DNA of 5,709 nt. Origin: an uncultured Eubacteriales bacterium (GTDB lineage: Bacteria > Bacillota > Clostridia > Oscillospirales > Acutalibacteraceae). Below are positions 1 through 5,709 of this stretch, in pieces (position 1 is the stretch's first letter; every line of letters begins with the position of its first letter). A program made the translations under genes and the position numbers. The DNA lies in assembly GCA_934700635.1 (NCBI GenBank), contig CAKUXU010000052.1:1-5709 (forward strand). The letters run 5' to 3'. Under the pieces are notes generated by a model. It was not told where the DNA came from, made no database searches, and saw nothing but the letters and a program-made list of their open reading frames with translations.

Positions 1-2291
1 TCGATATCACTCCAAATACAGCAGTAACAAGCCAAAATTACCAATGGGTAAACGATATAAGTATTTTATCCACCGGAAGAATATTTTACTCAACTTTGAA
101 CGGTGAGCTTTATGCAACAAACAATGAAGGTAATTTTGAAAATTACTCAAGCATAATGAATTCAAAACCATTCCAAATAATTTCAATGAACGTTGACCAA
201 GAAGACAATTTATACTTTAACGACTGCATAAACGGAAAATTCTGCAAATTAAATACGAAAAGCGGCATGGTTCAATCACTTTACAGTTTGGAAAATAATC
301 TTTCCGAAAGTCTCAATATAACACTCGGAGATGTCAGAAGCGTAAAAGTAATTTCCGAAGGTGACTACTATGCGGCCTCTAAAGCATTTGACAAACCTTT
401 TCATGTGAGATTCGGATCTAATAAATCAAAACTTGTTGGAGATTTACGAAACAAACTCTTCCCCTGGGGATATTTAATAATGTTCGGAATAATTCTTGCC
501 GAAACTGCACTTTACTACATTATAAAATATCTACTCAGCTTTGAACTAAAAAGAATACCACTTGCAACCAGAATGATAACTCTGTTTTTACCTGTATTTG
601 TTGCTTCTATGGGAGTTTTAGTATATGTAAACACTAAAGACGGAGTTAATGAATATATAAAGGTCTTAAGAAATGAACAAGAAAACGGTGCTAAAACAGC
701 AGCGGATGCCATTAGCGGAAGTGATTTTGCAAAACTTAACCATGTTTCAGGATACATGAGTTCCGATTACGTAAAACTTAAAAATTTACTCCAAAAAGGT
801 CATAAGGATATATACTCAAAAATTGGAGACAGAAGTGACTATTTGGTAACATATATAGAAAGCTACGGAAAACTCTATACAACTATAAACACAAAATATG
901 ATGTATCCTCCAGTTCATTTGATAAGCTTAAATACACTTCACCTGATATGATTTCGCCAAGATATGCTTTAGTTGATTATTTATTAGAACAAGATGAGAA
1001 AGCAACCTTATATAAAATATGGTCAGACTTGTCTGACAGATCAAAAAATCAAAGCTCCGAACATGCCACATTCAGAGACGTCTACGGTGATATTTCTGCT
1101 ACATTTGCTCCAATAAAAGATACTAACGGAAATGTTGTCGGAATAGTAGGAAATTTCCTCGATGAAGAAATACACAGTCAAAGAGAATTTTGGGAAATTT
1201 TAAAGCATTCTTCAGCACTTATTTTAATAATAACCGTCCTCGTAGGATGCCTTACATGTTTTGCAATTAAATGGTCTTTAAGACCGCTAAAAAAGATCGA
1301 AAAAGCAATAGATACCATAGGAAAAGGCACATGGAATACAAGAATTTCCATAAATACAAAGGACGAGCTTGCTGATATAGCAAATGCATTTAATCTGATG
1401 TCCGAAAAAATAGAAAGATATACTTCAAACTTAATAAGACTAAATAAAGAATATATAAGATATGTTCCGCAAGAAATATTTAAACTCATGGACAAAGAAA
1501 AAATAACCCAAGTAGATCTTTACAATCACAAGGTCGTTGAAATGAATGTTATTTACCTTAGTTTCAATATCTCATCAAAAGGATGTTTTGATTTTGAAAA
1601 AGAAAATGAAATATTCGAAGCTGTAAACACAAGCTACGATGAACTTTTCAAAATAGTTCAAAAAAATAAAGGTATTGTTCAATCATTTACAGGACTCGAT
1701 GCAGTTATACTATTTCCAGAAAGCGCAAATGATGCTTTAAGTGCTTCTATCCAGTTCAAAGAAGTGCCTCTTCCCGAAGAAATAAAACAAAGAATGCATA
1801 TAACTCTGGGCCATGGAGATGCTTTAATAGGAATTTCAGGAAACGAAGACAGAAGAGGTGCTATTGTTATCTCGGATGAAATTGTTCAAATGTTTAATAT
1901 TGATTCAAGACTCAATCTTTTGGGAATAGACCATATAGCTACAGGAAATATTATAAACTTAATAGATAAAAATTTACCATTCCAATATAGATACATCGGT
2001 AAAGCCGGAAATTCCACCGATTCAGGTTACGAAGATATATACCAAATTATGAACGGATTAAACAAATATTCTCAGGATTTATACGCTTCAACAAAAGAGA
2101 TTTTCGAAAAAGGAATAAAACTCTACCTTCAAGGTGAATTTCCAAAAGCACGCAAAATGTTTACAGATGTTTTGAGAGTAAATGAAAACGACAAAGTAAG
2201 TGTAAAATATATGATGATGTGCGACGAAGAATCTTCAAAACAAGAAAAAAATCCAGAATCAATTCAAGATTTTACTGGATATATAATATAG
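1..2291 (+). CDS. Membrane sensor with propeller-like and Cache-like regions, HAMP, degenerate class III cyclase domain and TPR-like tail (5' partial)
   Basis: The frame is open from the window edge (first full codon at 3) to TAG at 2289-2291, giving 762 codons. The true start lies upstream; the TTG at 96 is internal. Residues numbered from base 3: 1-140 is beta-rich with NHL/propeller-like stretches (DQEDNLYFNDCINGKFCKLN). Membrane helices lie near 153-178, 192-209 and 404-423. The loop at 211-400 resembles a Cache sensor, ending in a typical APIKDTNGNVVGIVG strand pair. HAMP follows at 422-473 (LRPLKKIEKAI, DELADIANAFN). A cyclase homology domain starts at YVPQEIFKLM (487-496) and ends near YEDIYQI. 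The tail at about 695-742 is TPR-like (LYLQGEFPKARKMFTDVL). At the aligned EMTVLFSDI position it reads EMNVIYLSF, so the first metal Asp is missing. The usual GD and N...R residues are also altered, so it is probably not an active cyclase. By topology the propeller and Cache regions are outside and the HAMP and cyclase regions inside. Ligand and output are unknown. Confidence 0.85.
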   Translation, partial: DITPNTAVTSQNYQWVNDISILSTGRIFYSTLNGELYATNNEGNFENYSSIMNSKPFQIISMNVDQEDNLYFNDCINGKFCKLNTKSGMVQSLYSLENNLSESLNITLGDVRSVKVISEGDYYAASKAFDKPFHVRFGSNKSKLVGDLRNKLFPWGYLIMFGIILAETALYYIIKYLLSFELKRIPLATRMITLFLPVFVASMGVLVYVNTKDGVNEYIKVLRNEQENGAKTAADAISGSDFAKLNHVSGYMSSDYVKLKNLLQKGHKDIYSKIGDRSDYLVTYIESYGKLYTTINTKYDVSSSSFDKLKYTSPDMISPRYALVDYLLEQDEKATLYKIWSDLSDRSKNQSSEHATFRDVYGDISATFAPIKDTNGNVVGIVGNFLDEEIHSQREFWEILKHSSALILIITVLVGCLTCFAIKWSLRPLKKIEKAIDTIGKGTWNTRISINTKDELADIANAFNLMSEKIERYTSNLIRLNKEYIRYVPQEIFKLMDKEKITQVDLYNHKVVEMNVIYLSFNISSKGCFDFEKENEIFEAVNTSYDELFKIVQKNKGIVQSFTGLDAVILFPESANDALSASIQFKEVPLPEEIKQRMHITLGHGDALIGISGNEDRRGAIVISDEIVQMFNIDSRLNLLGIDHIATGNIINLIDKNLPFQYRYIGKAGNSTDSGYEDIYQIMNGLNKYSQDLYASTKEIFEKGIKLYLQGEFPKARKMFTDVLRVNENDKVSVKYMMMCDEESSKQEKNPESIQDFTGYII

Positions 2292-2323
2292 CAAATCACT
2301 TAAATGAATAGGATGAGAAAATT

Positions 2324-3832
2324 ATGTCAGTATTTAAAGATATAATGTCAAGAATTTCTACAACCCTTCAAACTCAAATAACCGCTATGACAGCTTTTTT
2401 AGTCGATATTCAAAACTCTGCTACCCGTGTTTCACAATTAATCCAGCAAAAAATTCAAAAATTTTTCCAAACTCTTCTCGGTGAGCCAAAAAGTAAAAAA
2501 GATTACTGGAGAGTTTTTGGAATATACCTTTCAAAAAGGTTTGTTTGTATTTCAGCCGTCGTTATAGGTGTAGCGGTATATTTAATTACATTTCATGCTA
2601 TTCCCTGGGCGGAAGGAAAGCTTTGGACCGCAAATTTGAAGTTGGATACCGCTAAATATACAAAATTTAATGGAAAAGCAAAAGTTTATGATCCAATGGG
2701 AAAACTTGTTTTTGAAGGTTCATTACAAAATGGATCTCCCGAAGGTCAAGGAACACAATACGATTCTTCTGGAAATGTGGTATATAAAGGAAATTTTGAA
2801 GCTGGAAAATACAGCGGCGAGGGTGAACTTTATGATTCTACCGGTACACTCATATACAGTGGCTCTTTCAAATCTAATTTATACGAAGGGTCCGGAAAAC
2901 TTTACAATTCTATAGGAAAGCTTATCTACACCGGTGAATTTGCAGCGGGACAAAAATCAGGCAGAGGCACACAGTATAACCCCGATACAGCACTTAAAAA
3001 ATATTATGGAGAACATGCAAACGATGTTCCAAACGGTAATGGCGTAGAATACGAAGAAGACGGTACCTCGGTACGTTATGAAGGAAGTTTTAAAGATGGA
3101 GTTTATGGCGGTGAAGGAAAACTTTATTCAAATAATGCATTGAAATATTTTGGAAATTTCGCAAAAGGAATATATAACGGAAACGGTAACCTTTACGATA
3201 TTGATACCGGAGTATTAACATATACAGGTGAATTTAAAGACGGTCTTTATGACGGCTCTGGTATACTTTATGATCCAACAACACAAGTTATTATTTACTC
3301 AGGTGAATTTTCAAAAGGTAAAAAACAAGGCTCCGGTAAATCATATGACAAGCTTGGATCGGAACTATTTGCAGGTAACTTCCGAGGCGATAGCATAGAT
3401 TACATTGCGTATCTTAAAAAGACTCCCGATGATTTTTCTAAAGAATTTGGTCAAGAAACATATAAAACAGAAACAAATGGTAAAATGATGATTACTTACA
3501 AAAATTTAGACGCTTCCGCAGTGTTTAAAGTAGACGAGGAAAAAGGAGAATATGTTTGTGAAAAGATATTCTTAGGAACAAACGAAAAGTTTATGGGACT
3601 TGGCTCAAGCAGTAGTGCTATAGAAAGAAGATCTGTTATGGGTGATCCTTTCTCTTCTATAAACTACAGTTGTCCTGAATACTATAAAAACGTATTTGCA
3701 AATTTAGGAATAAATATAAATAACATCAAATCTATTCCGTGTGATAAATATGTCCTTGATAACTATTTCATCAGATTTTATTTTAATGAGGGTCGTACAG
3801 AACTTAAATGTATAGAAATATGCTCAATGTGA
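2324..3832 (+). CDS. MORN-repeat membrane protein, 502 aa
   Basis: The ATG at 2324 follows AGGATGAG (2310-2317) and lies 32 bp after the sensor stop, so the two genes are probably co-transcribed. Residues 1-55 are polar and probably helical (Gln/Ser/Thr-rich). A basic stretch (KSKKDYWRVF, then SKR) precedes one membrane helix at about 73-93, which by the positive-inside rule puts the N terminus in the cytoplasm and the rest outside. Residues 114-354 form a MORN-like array with a period of about 24 residues, typified by YTGEFKDGLYDGSGILY. Residues 365-502 are an unrecognised mixed alpha/beta domain with five cysteines (412, 450, 473, 496, 500). It opens with a pattern (FGQET ... ITYKN) loosely like small envelope-lipoprotein folds. 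MORN arrays in other proteins bind lipids or protein partners, or serve as scaffolds. A role in envelope organisation or ligand binding with the sensor is inference only. Confidence 0.88.
   Translation: MSVFKDIMSRISTTLQTQITAMTAFLVDIQNSATRVSQLIQQKIQKFFQTLLGEPKSKKDYWRVFGIYLSKRFVCISAVVIGVAVYLITFHAIPWAEGKLWTANLKLDTAKYTKFNGKAKVYDPMGKLVFEGSLQNGSPEGQGTQYDSSGNVVYKGNFEAGKYSGEGELYDSTGTLIYSGSFKSNLYEGSGKLYNSIGKLIYTGEFAAGQKSGRGTQYNPDTALKKYYGEHANDVPNGNGVEYEEDGTSVRYEGSFKDGVYGGEGKLYSNNALKYFGNFAKGIYNGNGNLYDIDTGVLTYTGEFKDGLYDGSGILYDPTTQVIIYSGEFSKGKKQGSGKSYDKLGSELFAGNFRGDSIDYIAYLKKTPDDFSKEFGQETYKTETNGKMMITYKNLDASAVFKVDEEKGEYVCEKIFLGTNEKFMGLGSSSSAIERRSVMGDPFSSINYSCPEYYKNVFANLGININNIKSIPCDKYVLDNYFIRFYFNEGRTELKCIEICSM
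2663..3385 (+). repeat. Tandem MORN-like repeat array (protein level)
   Basis: About nine complete units plus partial ones at each end. Each unit begins with an aromatic residue followed by xG and an acidic/aromatic pair, then a Gly-rich turn and GxGxxY. Units start near residues 130, 154, 178, 202, 228, 252, 275, 300, 325 and 349 of the MORN protein, a spacing of 23-26. The unit at 228 (YGEHANDVPNGNG) is the most degenerate. The DNA copies have diverged, so this is an old protein repeat rather than a recent DNA duplication. Confidence 0.85.
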
Positions 3833-3864
3833 TAATAAAAAATTATGTAAAATAAAAATTTTAG

Positions 3865-3893
3865 TTGATATGTTTTTAATTTTAAATTATAAT
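3865..3893 (+). promoter_or_regulatory. Sigma-70-type promoter of the USP-like gene
   Basis: A TTGATA -35 element (3865-3870), a 17-bp spacer and a perfect TATAAT -10 element (3888-3893) lie in the 84-bp gap (3833-3916) after the MORN gene. Transcription would begin near 3900, leaving an untranslated leader of only about 16 bases that contains the Shine-Dalgarno site. No operator-like palindrome or GC-rich terminator hairpin is visible in the gap, so read-through from the upstream genes is also possible. AT-rich DNA produces chance -10 matches, but optimal spacing and position support this one. Confidence 0.72.
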
Positions 3894-3901
3894 ACTTATT
3901 G

Positions 3902-3908
3902 AAAGGGG
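3902..3908 (+). promoter_or_regulatory. Ribosome binding site of the USP-like gene
   Basis: AAAGGGG ends eight bases before the ATG at 3917. It fixes the start, so the Nif11-like leader is part of the protein. The in-frame Met codon at residue 5 (3929) has no better site. Confidence 0.75.
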
Positions 3909-3916
3909 ATAGCTAA

Positions 3917-4132
3917 ATGACAGAAAATATGAAAAAGGTAATAAAAATTATAAGTGAAAATACAGAAGTATCAAATAAACTTGAAACTATTGAAGATGAA
4001 GAGTCAGTATATGAATTTTTCAAGGATTTAAATCCTGAAATTACATTAAAAGATTTCAAAGAAGGACTGGAAGAACTTTTTTCTAACCATGAAGAATTAC
4101 AAAATGAAGATTTATTATATATTTCTGGCGGA
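3917..4132 (+). other. Nif11-like leader domain ending in a double glycine (within the USP-like CDS)
   Basis: The 72 residues follow the Nif11/NHLP leader pattern: an amphipathic first helix (MKKVIKIISENTEVSNKLE), an acidic turn with aromatic residues (DEESVYEFFKD), a helix (TLKDFKEGLEEL) and a closing ELQNEDLLYISGG. Leaders of this type guide precursors to modification enzymes or to ABC exporters with a C39 peptidase domain that cuts after GG. Here the cargo is a large enzyme rather than a short peptide. No exporter gene lies in this window. Assignment is by pattern recognition, not a profile search. Confidence 0.72.
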
Positions 4133-5709
4133 GAAATGAAATCAAAAGCTTTAAATAAAACTATGGCTGGAGTTTTAGCAGCACTTTCGATAGGTTCGTC
4201 TTTTCCAAGTAAAACAAGTGCATATCAAGCACCTAATCAGACATCTAAAACTTATAGTATTAATACTAAAAGTAAATCATTTCTTTCTAATAAGAAATAT
4301 TTAATAGGTGTAGGCGCAGCAGTTTTAGCAGCTATAGGAATCCCAACAGCAGTACTAACAATAAAACATTTTACTAAAAAGAACAACGAACCAAATAAAG
4401 AAGAACATAATGAAGATACAAGTAACCAAGTTTCCGCTAAAAATGAATCTACTCCTGCTAAAAAACAACATAGTCCACTCATTTCTCCAATAGAAAAAAT
4501 ATCAGGATTTACCGGCATACGCAATGAAGGAAGTACATGCTATTTTAATTCTGGTTTGCAGCTTCTATTTCAAATTCCTGAAATAAGAAATAATAATTTT
4601 AATAATTTGTCTTCAGACGAAGTATTGAAAACTCAGCTGAACGGAATTAAAACTTTGGTTAATGAACTTCAAAAACAAAAAAATAATGCTGAGCAAGCAA
4701 GAAACACTTTCATTAATGGATTTATTTCAAAAATTAGTGGAGAAACTGAATTAACTCAAGCTGTTAGAAAATTCGATTTACAATCTTGCAAAAATAAAAT
4801 ACAAGAGTTAGAATCCAAACGCAAAGATTTATACAGTAATAAAAATTACGGAGAAGCTACTAAAGTATCTCGTGAAATAGATGTATATAAAATCATAGAG
4901 TGTTTAATACAACTATTTTCAACTGATACTGTTCTAAAAGATGAGGAAAAAATTGATAAGGTATGTTCTTTATTTAACATAATTGACGGAAGTGAAGAAA
5001 AACTAAATTCAGTATTAAATATTTTATTAAGTGAAAATGAAGCTACTAGAAATTCAATCTCGAGTCTTTTTAAAGACATACAACCACAATATGAAAACTT
5101 AAAAAATAACTATTCAGACACAATTGTTAAACTTACAGAAATCAAAGGAAATGAAAATATTATTGAAACCGAAGAAGAAAAAGAACAAAATCGTAAAAAC
5201 TTAGAAAATTTGAGTAAAATAATGACTAAACTTAGTAACAAAGAAGCTCCGAATGACATAATGAAAAATATACTCACTGACCATAATGTTTATGGTCAAG
5301 AAGATGTTTCCAGAGTTATAGAATCGTATTTTACTGGTATTCCAAGAGAACTGGTTTCAATAAAAAATTTAGAAGTATCAAATCCTGAAGCAATAGATAA
5401 AAATTTACTTGAAAAAATTCCTTCAAAATATAAGTTGATTGGAATTAATAAATATCTTGATAATAAAAAAATCATAGGAAATATGAACGTACCCGAAACA
5501 ATAGAGGATGTTCACGGACAAAAGTACGAATTGGCTTCAGTATCAATTTATAGCAGTGGTAGCGGAAAATACGGGCATTATTATGCTTATTCAAAGAATG
5601 ATAATGGAGATTGGTATGAAATTAACGATAGTACAATTACACGTAAAGGATCATATGAAAATATAAAAAATGATGTGTTTGAAAATGCCAGGTTGGCACT
5701 GTATAGGCC
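3917..5709 (+). CDS. Ubiquitin-specific protease-like (C19) cysteine peptidase with Nif11-type GG leader (3' partial)
   Basis: The frame is open from ATG 3917 to the window end: 597 codons and no stop. Residues 1-72 are a Nif11-like leader ending LLYISGG. Residues 83-96 are hydrophobic and 128-149 form a likely membrane helix, followed by a polar, Lys/Glu/Asn-rich linker (154-195). The peptidase begins at GFTGIRNEGSTCYFNSGLQ, a close match to the USP Cys box, with nucleophile Cys208 and oxyanion-type Asn203 at the USP7 spacing. A QED box (461-463) matches the USP QQDxxE element. The strand at about 509-516 (YKLIGINK) parallels the USP LIIHLKRF strand. The His box YELASVSIY ... GKYGHYYAY gives His554, and WYEINDS gives Asn570, as in USPs that use Asn as third residue. 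Inferred reaction: cleavage of ubiquitin or a ubiquitin-like protein from conjugates. An insertion of about 180 residues follows the Cys box, and the CxxC zinc fingers are absent. The gene probably ends shortly after the window, as ARLALYR resembles the last USP strand. Its GC is lower than that of its neighbours. Confidence 0.85.
   Translation, partial: MTENMKKVIKIISENTEVSNKLETIEDEESVYEFFKDLNPEITLKDFKEGLEELFSNHEELQNEDLLYISGGEMKSKALNKTMAGVLAALSIGSSFPSKTSAYQAPNQTSKTYSINTKSKSFLSNKKYLIGVGAAVLAAIGIPTAVLTIKHFTKKNNEPNKEEHNEDTSNQVSAKNESTPAKKQHSPLISPIEKISGFTGIRNEGSTCYFNSGLQLLFQIPEIRNNNFNNLSSDEVLKTQLNGIKTLVNELQKQKNNAEQARNTFINGFISKISGETELTQAVRKFDLQSCKNKIQELESKRKDLYSNKNYGEATKVSREIDVYKIIECLIQLFSTDTVLKDEEKIDKVCSLFNIIDGSEEKLNSVLNILLSENEATRNSISSLFKDIQPQYENLKNNYSDTIVKLTEIKGNENIIETEEEKEQNRKNLENLSKIMTKLSNKEAPNDIMKNILTDHNVYGQEDVSRVIESYFTGIPRELVSIKNLEVSNPEAIDKNLLEKIPSKYKLIGINKYLDNKKIIGNMNVPETIEDVHGQKYELASVSIYSSGSGKYGHYYAYSKNDNGDWYEINDSTITRKGSYENIKNDVFENARLALYR
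4739..5281 (+). other. Long helical insertion inside the USP-like domain (within the CDS)
   Basis: Residues about 275-455, between the first helical part of the USP fold and the QED box, have no counterpart in a minimal USP. They are rich in Lys, Glu, Asn, Leu and Ile, have almost no Pro or Gly runs, and carry heptad-like stretches (KIQELESKRKDLY, EEEKEQNRKNLENLSKIM). Helical bundle or coiled coil is likely. The boundaries are approximate. Confidence 0.6.

Noticed and set aside
96..98. TTG as the start of the sensor gene
   Set aside because: The frame is open to the window edge and the upstream residues (such as QWVNDISILSTGRIFY) continue the same propeller-like pattern; no Shine-Dalgarno site precedes the TTG.
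1178..1495. Reverse-strand ORF of 105 codons, and similar ones at 515-757, 4252-4524 and 4846-5079
   Set aside because: They lie antisense to well-supported genes, match no family I recognise, and are expected by chance in AT-rich coding DNA.
2282..2287. TATAAT near the end of the sensor gene as a promoter for the MORN gene
   Set aside because: The hexamer 17 bp upstream (TCAATT) is a poor -35 and the element lies in coding sequence; co-transcription explains the spacing better.
2670..2915. Forward 81-codon ORF in another frame of the MORN gene
   Set aside because: It is a shadow of the MORN repeats; the repeat periodicity is clear only in the main frame.
3058..3077. GTAC-containing partial palindrome as an operator or hairpin
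   Set aside because: It is short, imperfect, and inside the MORN coding region, where Gly/Thr/Arg codons explain it.
3833..3864. Rho-independent terminator after the MORN gene
   Set aside because: The A/T runs there lack a GC-containing stem; no stable hairpin followed by a T tract can be drawn.

Overview
The window is AT-rich and fully packed on the + strand. It holds three genes: a 5'-truncated membrane sensor, a MORN-repeat membrane protein, and a 3'-truncated gene that reads as a ubiquitin-specific protease (USP, peptidase family C19) fused to a bacterial Nif11-type double-glycine export leader. The low GC, short gaps, Shine-Dalgarno sites and Nif11/GG leader point to a bacterium. The USP-like enzyme suggests one that lives with a eukaryotic host. 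A gut-type low-GC lineage such as Gastranaerophilales (Vampirovibrionia) is a guess only, because nothing here fixes the taxonomy.

Positions 1-2291 carry the sensor: the end of an extracytoplasmic beta-propeller-like region, two membrane helices, a Cache-like sensing region, a third helix, HAMP, a class III nucleotide cyclase homology domain with its catalytic residues apparently lost, and a TPR-like tail. After a 32-bp gap with a Shine-Dalgarno site, positions 2324-3832 encode a 502-aa protein with one membrane helix, about nine MORN-like repeats and an unrecognised Cys-containing C-terminal domain. These two genes look co-transcribed.

Positions 3833-3916 contain a near-consensus sigma-70 promoter (TTGATA, 17 bp, TATAAT) and a Shine-Dalgarno site. 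They drive an independent gene that starts at 3917 and is still open at the window end (597 complete codons). Its protein has a Nif11-like leader ending in GG, two hydrophobic segments, a polar linker, a USP Cys box (Asn203, Cys208), a long helical insertion, a QED box, and a USP His box (His554, Asn570). In hand-counted sample lines it is distinctly lower in GC (about 27%) than the two upstream genes (about 36% and 40%). That fits an accessory or acquired gene.

The main point of the window is this third gene: a candidate exported or surface-tethered deubiquitinase built from a eukaryotic-type catalytic domain and a bacterial peptide-export leader. The first two genes look like a separate sensing and envelope module. 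No functional link to the USP gene is shown beyond adjacency.
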